Shown here: piece after piece, positions 25,563 through 33,503 of the stretch
Layout: each line of letters begins with the position of its first letter
Numbering within the stretch: position 1 is the first letter of the stretch
DNA from: Limnohabitans sp. Rim8
GTDB lineage: Bacteria; Pseudomonadota; Gammaproteobacteria; Burkholderiales; Burkholderiaceae_C
Direction: 5' to 3'
DNA length: 64,000 bases
Assembly (NCBI GenBank): GCA_945901045.1
Contig: CAMDKK010000001.1
Location: 61,076-125,075 of the forward strand
Position numbers and translations under genes: made by a program
Notes under the pieces: generated by a model
Seen by the model: only the letters and a program-made list of their open reading frames with translations
The model's database searches: none
What the model was told of the DNA's origin: nothing

Positions 25563-26768
25563 GTGACGGTTACTGAAGACTCGCCGGTATTGATTGCAGG
25601 CGGCGGCATTGGCGGCTTAGCTGCGGCCTTGGCTTTGACGCGTCAAGGATTCAAGGTCAAAGTGCTTGAACAAGCCCCCGTCATCGGTGAAATTGGTGCA
25701 GGCATCCAACTAGGACCGAACGCCTTTCACGCCTTTGATGCCTTGGGTGTCGGCGAAAAGACACGCAGTCGCGCGGTCTACACCGACTACATGGTCATGC
25801 ATGACGCGATTGACGAATACCAAGTGGGCATGATTCCCACGGGTGAGGCTTTTCGGCAACGCTTTGGCAATCCCTATGCGGTCATTCACCGCATGGACGT
25901 GCACACCGCATTGCTCGAAGGCGCACAAGAAACCGGTCAGGTCGAGATCTTGACCTCTGCGCGCGTGACGCACATCGAGCAGGATGCAAACCAGGTGACG
26001 GTGTTTGACCAACACGGTAATGCACATTCAGGCCAGGCCTTGATTGGGGCTGATGGTGTCAAGTCTGTGGTGCGCGAGAAGTTTGTCAACGACCCGGCCC
26101 GTGTCACGGGGCATGTGGTTTATCGCGCCGTGGTGGACAAAAAAGATTTTCCTGAAAACTTGCAATGGAACGCCGCCAGTATTTGGGTGGGACCGAATTG
26201 CCACTTGGTGCATTACCCCTTGCGCGGCGGAGAGCAATACAACGTGGTGGTGACCTTTCACAGCCGCGAGACCGAAGAGTGGGGCGTTCGGGACGGCAGC
26301 AAAGAAGAGGTGCAAAGTTATTTTGAAGGCATTTGCCCCAAAGCCCGTCAGCTGATTGATTTACCCAAATCCTGGAGGCGATGGGCTACGGCAGACCGAG
26401 AACCCATTGCGCAGTGGTCATTTGGGCGTGCCACTTTGCTGGGCGACGCAGCGCACCCCACCACCCAATACATGGCCCAAGGCGCCTGCATGGCGATTGA
26501 AGACGCTGTGACGCTGGGAGAGGCCTTGCGCGTGCACGACAACGACTTGGCCAAAGCATTCGATTTGTACCAACGTGCTCGTGTTGCACGCACCGCGCGG
26601 ATTGTGCTTTCGGGCCGCGAAATGGGCCGCATCTACCACGCCAAAGGGGTGGAGCGTTTGGTGCGCAACGATTTGTGGCGCGGCCGTTCTCCTGAGCGTT
26701 TTTATGATGCGGTTGAATGGCTTTATGGCTGGAACGTCAGCAACTGCTTGTCCGCCGCTTCTCACTGA
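25563..26768 (+). CDS. 3-hydroxybenzoate 6-monooxygenase (FAD)
   Basis: A 401-residue flavoprotein hydroxylase expected to convert 3-hydroxybenzoate to gentisate with NADH and oxygen. The GTG at 25563 is preferred because AAGGGAG sits 6 bases before it; the ATG at 25548 overlaps that site. Motifs are AGGGIGGLAAALAL near residues 12-25, GADGVKSVVRE near 160 and LLGDAAHPTTQYMAQGACMA near 290-310, the last being the FAD-ribityl motif. The next two genes encode gentisate dioxygenase and fumarylpyruvate hydrolase. That context fixes this assignment over salicylate hydroxylase, whose product would be catechol. It is the mhbM/nagX type by function. Confidence 0.9.
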   Translation: MTVTEDSPVLIAGGGIGGLAAALALTRQGFKVKVLEQAPVIGEIGAGIQLGPNAFHAFDALGVGEKTRSRAVYTDYMVMHDAIDEYQVGMIPTGEAFRQRFGNPYAVIHRMDVHTALLEGAQETGQVEILTSARVTHIEQDANQVTVFDQHGNAHSGQALIGADGVKSVVREKFVNDPARVTGHVVYRAVVDKKDFPENLQWNAASIWVGPNCHLVHYPLRGGEQYNVVVTFHSRETEEWGVRDGSKEEVQSYFEGICPKARQLIDLPKSWRRWATADREPIAQWSFGRATLLGDAAHPTTQYMAQGACMAIEDAVTLGEALRVHDNDLAKAFDLYQRARVARTARIVLSGREMGRIYHAKGVERLVRNDLWRGRSPERFYDAVEWLYGWNVSNCLSAASH

Positions 26769-26789
26769 ATTTGTTAAAAGGAGACCAGC

Positions 26790-27827
26790 ATGAATGATCT
26801 TGGACGGATCGAAGACTTGCCCGCAGACTACGTAGAAGAAATGCGAAAGGTCAACCTGGTCCCCTTGTGGCCCAGTTTACGCGGCGTATTGCCCCCCTTG
26901 AAACCCAAACCACAAACCCGTGCCACGATGTGGGCGTATGCAGACATCAAACCGCTGTTGCTCAAGGCGGGTGAGTTAACGCCTATTGAAAAAGCCGAGC
27001 GGCGCGTGTTGGTGTTGGCCAATCCCGGCCATGGTCTGGACAAAATGCAGGCCAGTCCTGCCATGTACCTGGGCATGCAGTTGTTGTTGCCGGGTGAGTG
27101 GGCACCCTCCCACCGCCATACCCCTAATGCCGTGCGCATGATTGTGGAAGGCGAGGGTGCTTACACCACGGTGGATGGCGAAAAATGCCCTATGAGCCGC
27201 GGCGATTTGATTTTGACCCCAACAGGTTTGTGGCACGAACATGGGCACGACGGCACCGACGCCGTGGTGTGGCTTGATGTTTTGGACTTGCCCCTGGTCT
27301 ACTACATGGAAGCTTCATACCACATCAACGGTGAGCGCCAACCCATCAAGCCTGATCGCGGCGACCGCGCTTACGCAGGTGGTGGTATGGTGCCAACCCC
27401 TATTTTTGAAAGAAGTCACAAAGCCTATACCATGCTGCGTTACCCTTGGGACGAAGCCCGTTCTGCCTTGCTCAGGCTGGGCCAAGACCGTCAGGACTTA
27501 GACTGCATACAAATCACCTACGTCAACCCTGAAACGGGAAACGATGCAGAAAACATACTGGGTTTTTACGCGCTGATGCTGCGTCCTGGTCAAACCCTGA
27601 ACTTACCCGCACGCTCACCTTCATGTGTGTTCCATGTGATCGAAGGCGGCGCTGACGTGAAAATCGACGAGCAAAGTTTTGCCCTGACCGAAGCCGACAC
27701 TTGCTGTTCACCGGGCTACACACCTGTGACCTTGCACAATCGCCATGCCGACAAACCGACGTTTGTTTTCATGGCCGATGAGTCCCCCTTGCACCGAAAA
27801 CTCGGTGTCTACGAAGTTCGTAACTGA
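26790..27827 (+). CDS. nagI: gentisate 1,2-dioxygenase
   Basis: A 345-residue bicupin ring-cleavage enzyme that opens gentisate to maleylpyruvate using Fe(II). The N-terminal cupin carries PSHRHTPNAVRMIVEGEG near residues 109-126, with two His ligands, and LWHEHGHDG near 148-156 with further His. A second cupin occupies about residues 240-340. The strong AGGAGA precedes ATG 26790. It lies 21 bases after the hydroxylase gene and 12 bases before the hydrolase gene, so all three form one operon. Confidence 0.95.
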   Translation: MNDLGRIEDLPADYVEEMRKVNLVPLWPSLRGVLPPLKPKPQTRATMWAYADIKPLLLKAGELTPIEKAERRVLVLANPGHGLDKMQASPAMYLGMQLLLPGEWAPSHRHTPNAVRMIVEGEGAYTTVDGEKCPMSRGDLILTPTGLWHEHGHDGTDAVVWLDVLDLPLVYYMEASYHINGERQPIKPDRGDRAYAGGGMVPTPIFERSHKAYTMLRYPWDEARSALLRLGQDRQDLDCIQITYVNPETGNDAENILGFYALMLRPGQTLNLPARSPSCVFHVIEGGADVKIDEQSFALTEADTCCSPGYTPVTLHNRHADKPTFVFMADESPLHRKLGVYEVRN

Positions 27828-27839
27828 TGACCTGAATTC

Positions 27840-28544
27840 ATGACCACTCAATACCTCTGGGCCCCACCCGCTGTTCAATCGGTTGCGGTGCGCGGACAAA
27901 CCGCACGCTTGCCCATCAATCGACTGTTTTTTGTGGGCCGTAACTACCACGCGCATGCCGTGGAAATGGGCAAACCCGTCGACAAATCCGTGGAACGGCC
28001 TTTCTATTTCACTAAAGCACCGCAAACCTTGACCCCCTCAGGCGCCACCGTGGCCTACCCACCCGAAACCGCTAACTACCATTTTGAAATGGAGTTGGTA
28101 CTGGCCATTGGCACAGGCGGTTTTCGCATCAGTCAGGCCGATGCCCATCAGCATATTTATGGCTATGCCTGCGGCCTGGACATGACCCGGCGCGACCTGC
28201 AACTGGTCGCCCGCGACAAAGGCCGTCCTTGGGATTTGGGTAAAGACGTGGAGAATTCGTCTGTGTGCAGCGAGATCGTGCCCATGCCTGGCGTGGTGAT
28301 TGACAAGGCCGTCCTGTCCCTGAGCGTGAACGGCCAAGTCAAACAACACTCCAACGTCGACAAGTTGATCTGGGACATCCGTGAAATCATTGCTGACTTG
28401 TCCTTGTTCTATCACCTGCAGCCTGGTGACTTGATCTATACAGGCACACCCGAAGGCGTGGGCGCTGTGGTGTCAGGTGATGTCATCGATGGGCAAATTG
28501 AAGGTGTTGGCACACTGCAATTGAAGGTAGGACCTGCAGCCTGA
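27840..28544 (+). CDS. nagK: fumarylpyruvate hydrolase (FAH family)
   Basis: A 234-residue fumarylacetoacetate-hydrolase-fold enzyme expected to split fumarylpyruvate into fumarate and pyruvate. Metal-binding acidic residues are seen in NYHFEMELVLAIG near residue 80, and the family C-terminus LQPGDLIYTGTPEGVGAV lies near 198-215. The opening FFVGRNYHAHAVEMG is typical. It is the last gene of the gentisate operon. No maleylpyruvate isomerase gene is present in the operon, so the isomerase must lie elsewhere or the enzyme must accept maleylpyruvate directly. Confidence 0.92.
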   Translation: MTTQYLWAPPAVQSVAVRGQTARLPINRLFFVGRNYHAHAVEMGKPVDKSVERPFYFTKAPQTLTPSGATVAYPPETANYHFEMELVLAIGTGGFRISQADAHQHIYGYACGLDMTRRDLQLVARDKGRPWDLGKDVENSSVCSEIVPMPGVVIDKAVLSLSVNGQVKQHSNVDKLIWDIREIIADLSLFYHLQPGDLIYTGTPEGVGAVVSGDVIDGQIEGVGTLQLKVGPAA

Positions 28545-28683
28545 TTGAGTTTTGAAATGTATTTCAATATGATGAATTCGTTGAATTAATTTTCACTTAA
28601 ATGTATGTAGATTCATCACTTAACCTATTGACTTCAAATAGCTTATTTTTGAAAATTTGTACAACTTAAAAAGAAGTTTTGCA

Positions 28684-29433
28684 ATGATCAGTGTTCTATT
28701 CAGAAGCCAGTCACCCTCATACCGACCCACTGAAGTGAGTTACAAAACGCCCAAATTGTTCTGTGATTTGTTTTTGTTTTTCATCTTGTTGGCCTTGATA
28801 CCCACAGTTTGGACAGACTTGGATCTGATGGCTGCTGGACTTTTCACGGGCCAACAACCTTTTATCAACACCTCTGAATGGTGGTGGGTTGAAGTTCTGA
28901 ATAAGCATGTCCCCACGGCTATTCACCTCCTTGTGGGCGGAGCTTTCGTGCTCTGGATGATTGCCAGTTACAGACCAAAATGGTTCCACTGGCGAATGCC
29001 CTTGGCCTTCGTCCTTATTTCTTGTCTTTTGGGGCCGGGATTGGTGGTCAATGCCGTCTTCAAGGACCAGTGGAAACGCGCCCGGCCCATGCATGTGGCG
29101 TATTTTGGCGGCACCCAGCAATTTACCCGGGCAGGCGTCATCACCGATCAATGCGAGAACAACTGCTCATTCGTCAGTGGTCATGTGGCCTGTGGATTTT
29201 TCTTCCTGTCCCTGATGCTGGTGAACAGACGCCGAATCAAGTTCTGGGCAGTTGCAGGTGTCAGCGCTGGTCTTTTAATCGGGTTTTCCAGGATGTCCAA
29301 TGTGGCACATTGGTTAAGCGACGTCTTATGGGCAGCGCCGGTGACATTGGCGTGCAGTTGGGTGATTTGGAAAGCCTTGGTGTTGATCTACCAGCCGCAG
29401 ACGGTTCAGGTTAAAGAACCATTGCCATCCTGA
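28684..29433 (+). CDS. PAP2-family membrane phosphatase
   Basis: A 249-residue inner-membrane phosphatase with about five or six hydrophobic segments. The three PAP2 motifs are present: KDQWKRARP near residue 125, CSFVSGHVACG near 162-172 and SRMSNVAHWLSD near 205-216, with the catalytic His in the last two. ATG 28684 (MISVLFRS) is chosen over an upstream frame start at 28657 on account of the AAAAGAAG upstream. Possible substrates are undecaprenyl pyrophosphate, phosphatidylglycerol phosphate or lipid A. The order and spacing of motifs do not decide among them. Confidence 0.85.
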   Translation: MISVLFRSQSPSYRPTEVSYKTPKLFCDLFLFFILLALIPTVWTDLDLMAAGLFTGQQPFINTSEWWWVEVLNKHVPTAIHLLVGGAFVLWMIASYRPKWFHWRMPLAFVLISCLLGPGLVVNAVFKDQWKRARPMHVAYFGGTQQFTRAGVITDQCENNCSFVSGHVACGFFFLSLMLVNRRRIKFWAVAGVSAGLLIGFSRMSNVAHWLSDVLWAAPVTLACSWVIWKALVLIYQPQTVQVKEPLPS

Positions 29434-29841
29434 GCACGTTGCAAACTTTTTGCGCTTTGCCTTATGCCCGATTGGCCAGTGAAATAGAAGCTCTTTTAAA
29501 ATTGAAGTACTTTTAAAAAGAAGGCACGGTAAAGGTACCGGCTGGTCTGGTTCAAGCTTGGCATGTTGGCTGCAGTTTGTTTGTCATTCCCGTTTCAGCC
29601 TTGAATTAGGCCGTGTATCTCACTTTCTTCATGGCTATCACTCCAGTTCAATTTAGACCTTAACAGGTGTCCATTGAAGCGGGTGACGTCCAGCGAGCAT
29701 CTGGCAAGCATGGGAACTCTGGTGGTCAAAACCCTTGAAGCCGACCATGAAGCCGACCATGAAGCTGGTGATTTGATGCGAGCGGGTAAAGATGTCGCGG
29801 CATTGCCAATGATTTACCCTGTTAATTCACCGTGGTCACCA
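29434..29841. other. 408-base intergenic region between convergent genes
   Basis: No convincing gene. A plus-strand frame from 29674 reads TLEADHEADHEAGDLMRAGK and then AALPM, with a slight likeness to one CBS half-domain. It is too short and lacks a promoter or ribosome-binding site. A 12-base direct repeat (GACCATGAAGCC) lies at about 29744-29767. Confidence 0.5.
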
Positions 29842-30327
29842 TCAAGGCCGATTGAACGCGATCTTGTAGTTGGACCAATAGCTGCTGGTGAAACGGTCCA
29901 AGCGCACGCGCCCACCCGTGGACGGTGCGTGCACAAAACGGCCATCACCCACGTAAATACCTGCGTGGGTGCTTTCGTTGCCTTTGCTAAAGACAATCAA
30001 ATCACCTGAGCGAATCGAATTTGTGGAAATGGGGACGCCCCATTCTTTGAGTTCAGCCACTGTGCGAGGTGTTTTAAGGTGTGCACTTTTTTGGTAAACA
30101 TGTGCAATCAAGCCGCTGCAGTCAAAACCTGATTCTGGCGTGTTGCCGCCCCAACGGTAGGGCGTGCCCACCAGCCCAATGGCGTAGACGGTCACATCTT
30201 TGGCCTGTTCCAGGGTCAGGCGCGAAGCGGCATTTTCCGTGGGTAATCTGAGCGGCGGCGGCGAACTGCAGCCAATCAGGGAGCCTGCTATGACAGCAAA
30301 AAACAAGCACGCCCATCCTTTTCTCAT
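29842..30327 (-). CDS. NlpC/P60-family lipoprotein, cell-wall endopeptidase
   Basis: A 161-residue lipoprotein starting at ATG 30327 (MRKGWACLFFAVIAGSLIGC), with lipobox LIGC placing the lipidated Cys at residue 20. A start at 30372 would give an overlong leader. The catalytic Cys lies in FDCSGLIAHVY near residue 67, and the His residues in STHAGIYVGD and FVHAPS near 118 and 130. Such enzymes cut peptide bonds in peptidoglycan stem peptides in the periplasm (Spr/MepS type). The gene is divergent from the FMN protein at 30445. Confidence 0.9.
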   Translation of the reverse strand: MRKGWACLFFAVIAGSLIGCSSPPPLRLPTENAASRLTLEQAKDVTVYAIGLVGTPYRWGGNTPESGFDCSGLIAHVYQKSAHLKTPRTVAELKEWGVPISTNSIRSGDLIVFSKGNESTHAGIYVGDGRFVHAPSTGGRVRLDRFTSSYWSNYKIAFNRP

Positions 30328-30444
30328 GCGCTCTGCCAAGGGGTAGTTGGGGGTGAATAATCGTGCTGGCATAGCGGAAGTTTAACTTTGCCCGAAATTT
30401 TCAAGATCAGTTACAGTCAAATTATCAAAAATAGGAGATAAATT

Positions 30445-32064
30445 ATGGATTTGATTAATTCGCTCTTTCCTGTGCGATACAGCGCATTTGTCGTATCCAT
30501 TCTGGGTTTTATTGTCTCTTCTTTTTATTTTGTGGCTTCAGGTCAATGGGGCTTGGCGGTATGGCTTTTTGGAGGCTTGATCGTGTTGGGTCTGCACGAT
30601 GTGCAGCAAAAAAAGCATGCCATTTTGCGCAACTACCCCATTTTGGGGCATGTGCGTTTTTTGCTGGAGTTCATCCGTCCTGAAATTCGTCAATATTTCA
30701 TTGAAAGTGATGCCGAGGCCGCGCCGTTTTCTCGGGCTCAGCGTTCACTGGTTTATGCCCGTGCAAAAGGGGCATCTGACAGCCGGCCTTTTGGCACGCA
30801 ACTCGATGTCAGGGCCGCCGGATATGAGTGGATCAATCACTCCGTAGCGCCCACGCAAATTGAGGGGCATGATTTTCGTGTGCGCGTCGGTGGGCATGAT
30901 GGCACTCAAGCTTATGACATCAGTCTCTTCAATGTCTCGGCCATGAGTTTTGGCGCCTTGAGCGCCAATGCCATCATGTCTTTGAACTTGGGCGCCAAAC
31001 TCGGTGGTTTCGCACACGATACCGGTGAGGGGTCGATATCGCGCCATCACCGCACCCATGGCGGTGACCTGATCTGGGAACTGGGTTCGGGGTACTTTGG
31101 ATGTCGCACCGATGACGGGCATTTCAGCGAGGACAAATTCGTTTTAAATGCCTTGGATCCCCAAGTCAAGATGATCGAAATCAAACTCAGTCAAGGGGCT
31201 AAACCCGGCCACGGCGGTGTGCTTCCAGGCCCCAAAGTGACCGAAGAAATTGCCGAGGCCCGGGGTGTACCTGTGGGGCAAGATTGTGTATCGCCTGCAT
31301 CGCACAGCAGCTTCACTACACCGCTGGAGTTGATGGCCTTCATTCGCAAACTGCGTCAACTCAGCGGTGGTAAACCCGTGGGTTTCAAGTTGTGTGTGGG
31401 CCATCCTTGGGAGTGGTTTGCCATTGTCAAAGCGATGTTAGAGAGTGGCACCACGCCCGACTTCATTGTGGTCGATGGGGCCGAAGGCGGCACAGGCGCT
31501 GCGCCGTTGGAGTTTTCCGATCACATGGGCATGCCCATGCTCGAAGGTTTACGTCTGGTCCACAACACGCTGGTGGGCGTGAACCTGCGCGAGCGTATCC
31601 GCTTGGGTGCCAGCGGCAAAATCATCAGCGGATTTGATGTGGCCCGGACCTTGGCCCTGGGGGCTGATTGGTGTAACAGTGCGCGCGGCTTCATGTTTGC
31701 ACTCGGGTGTATTCAGGCGCAAACCTGCCACACCGGTAACTGTCCAACCGGTGTCACAACGCAGGACCCGCAGCGTCAAATGGCTTTGGTGGTCCCCAGC
31801 AAGGCCGAGCGGGTGAAAAACTTCCACTACCACACGCTCGAATCATTGCAGGAATTGATGCAATCGGCAGGCATTCATGACCCCTCAGAACTGGGATTGC
31901 ACCACATTGAACGCCGTATGAGTGAGTTCGAAACCCATCCTTTGTCCGAATTGATCGTCTCCCTAATGCCTGGTGCATTGCTGAAGGAAGATCAGGTTTG
32001 GCCTGATGTGTTTCAACGTCACTGGCGCCAGGCCAGTGCAGAGACCTTTCAGCACATCACCTGA
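30445..32064 (+). CDS. FMN-binding glutamate-synthase-family protein, membrane-anchored
   Basis: A 539-residue protein with two N-terminal membrane segments (residues about 10-30 and 35-52) and a large domain like the synthase half of GltB. The phosphate/FMN region is VVDGAEGGTGAAP near residue 345-357. The iron-sulfur motif is CIQAQTCHTGNCPTGV near 425-440, with three Cys spaced as in glutamate synthase. It lacks the glutamine amidotransferase domain, so it is a stand-alone synthase-like enzyme with unknown nitrogen donor and acceptor. AGGAGA precedes the ATG. Confidence 0.88.
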   Translation: MDLINSLFPVRYSAFVVSILGFIVSSFYFVASGQWGLAVWLFGGLIVLGLHDVQQKKHAILRNYPILGHVRFLLEFIRPEIRQYFIESDAEAAPFSRAQRSLVYARAKGASDSRPFGTQLDVRAAGYEWINHSVAPTQIEGHDFRVRVGGHDGTQAYDISLFNVSAMSFGALSANAIMSLNLGAKLGGFAHDTGEGSISRHHRTHGGDLIWELGSGYFGCRTDDGHFSEDKFVLNALDPQVKMIEIKLSQGAKPGHGGVLPGPKVTEEIAEARGVPVGQDCVSPASHSSFTTPLELMAFIRKLRQLSGGKPVGFKLCVGHPWEWFAIVKAMLESGTTPDFIVVDGAEGGTGAAPLEFSDHMGMPMLEGLRLVHNTLVGVNLRERIRLGASGKIISGFDVARTLALGADWCNSARGFMFALGCIQAQTCHTGNCPTGVTTQDPQRQMALVVPSKAERVKNFHYHTLESLQELMQSAGIHDPSELGLHHIERRMSEFETHPLSELIVSLMPGALLKEDQVWPDVFQRHWRQASAETFQHIT

Positions 32065-32075
32065 AGCGCTGTTGG

Positions 32076-33503
32076 TCAGCGGGACCAACCGCCGCCTAAG
32101 CCGCGGTAGAGGGTGACCATGTTTTGGGCGTATTGGGTTTCAACCTGAATCAAAGCCTGTTGCGATGAAAACAATGCACGTTCAGCATCCAAAGCATCCA
32201 GATAACTGTTCACGCCTTGTTTGTAACGCAGTTGAGACAACTGTGAACGGTCTTGCTCGGCTTGCGTTTGTGCCTTTTGGGCAGCCCATTGATCCTTCAG
32301 TGTCGCACGGGCAATCAGCGCATCAGACACTTCTTTGAAGGCAGATTGCACTGTCTTTTCGTATTGCGCTTGCGCAATGGAACGGTTGGCCTGGGCGATT
32401 TGTAAATTGCTTTCATTGCGTCCCGCGTCAAAAATGGGCTGCAAGATTTGCGGCGCAAAGCTCCAAACTGTCAGACCGTTTCTGAACAAATTGGTCAAGT
32501 CGCTGCTGGCCAATCCCAAACTGCCCGTGAGTGTGATTTTGGGGAAAAAAGCGGCACGCGCTGCACCGATATTCGCGTTGCTCGCTTGGAGTAACAATTC
32601 GGCCTGGGCCACATCGGGCCGCCCCATCAGGACTTCGGAGGACAAACCCACAGGCAGTTCATCAAAGGCCACAGGCTTGAAGTTGCCATTCTGAGCACTG
32701 TTTTCATTCAACAGTGCGCCAGGAATTGTTTGGCCGACCAACAAAGTCAAGGTATTTTCATCTTGCTGTTTTTGCCGACGCAGTTGTGCATGGGTAATCC
32801 TGGCCGATTCGAGCAAGGACTGAGCCGAACGCAAATCGAGCAAGGAACTGGCGCCTTTGTCAAAGCGCAGTTGAAGGAGTTTGACCGTTGCTTCCCGTGT
32901 GCGCAGGGTTTTTTGAGTCAACTCCAGCAGCGCAAAGTCACTTTGCCAGGCCAGGTAGGTTGATGCGACAGAAGCGAGCAAACTGATGTGCACGGTTTTT
33001 CTCACCGCTTCGGTGGCAAGGTACTGTGCGCGGGCCGTTTCGGTCAAGTTGCGCAAGCGCTGGAATAAATCGACTTCGTAAGCAGCAACCGACAAGCCCG
33101 TGGCGTAAGTGCTGCTGATGCCGCCTGCTGCTGTCGTCAGCCGAGCGCCATTCAATCCCACATTGACAGATGGCGACAGGTCTGCCTGACGCACGCCGAG
33201 TTGAGCTTGCGCCACTTCGATGTTCAATGCAGCAACGCGCAAATCGCGGTTATTTTGCAGTGCCATTTCAAGCAGAGGCTTTAAACGGGGATCGGCAAAA
33301 AATGCCACCGCAGTCAAGTTCTGCAATGAAGCCGAAGCCGGGGTTGCTGTAAGCGTCGAAGCAGCAAATTGCTTGGCCACCGGTAAATCGGGTCGTGTGT
33401 ACTCGGGTGCCAAGTTAACACACGCCGTCAGGCTCAGGCTGCACAGTGCTAAGCACGCCGAGCGGATGCGATTAACGGTTGTACAGGAAAGGGGGATTTT
33501 CAT
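32076..33503 (-). CDS. RND efflux outer-membrane factor (OprM/NodT family)
   Basis: A 475-residue outer-membrane lipoprotein with lipobox LTAC followed by VNLAPEYTRPDLP. Two long repeats of helical hairpin and beta segments are visible, with VGLSSEVLMGRPDVAQAE near residue 260 typical of the family. It forms the trimeric exit duct of a tripartite pump. Its ATG overlaps the stop of the RND gene by 4 bases (ATGA), so it is the last gene of the adaptor-pump-channel operon. No TetR or other regulator lies next to the operon. Confidence 0.93.
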   Translation of the reverse strand: MKIPLSCTTVNRIRSACLALCSLSLTACVNLAPEYTRPDLPVAKQFAASTLTATPASASLQNLTAVAFFADPRLKPLLEMALQNNRDLRVAALNIEVAQAQLGVRQADLSPSVNVGLNGARLTTAAGGISSTYATGLSVAAYEVDLFQRLRNLTETARAQYLATEAVRKTVHISLLASVASTYLAWQSDFALLELTQKTLRTREATVKLLQLRFDKGASSLLDLRSAQSLLESARITHAQLRRQKQQDENTLTLLVGQTIPGALLNENSAQNGNFKPVAFDELPVGLSSEVLMGRPDVAQAELLLQASNANIGAARAAFFPKITLTGSLGLASSDLTNLFRNGLTVWSFAPQILQPIFDAGRNESNLQIAQANRSIAQAQYEKTVQSAFKEVSDALIARATLKDQWAAQKAQTQAEQDRSQLSQLRYKQGVNSYLDALDAERALFSSQQALIQVETQYAQNMVTLYRGLGGGWSR

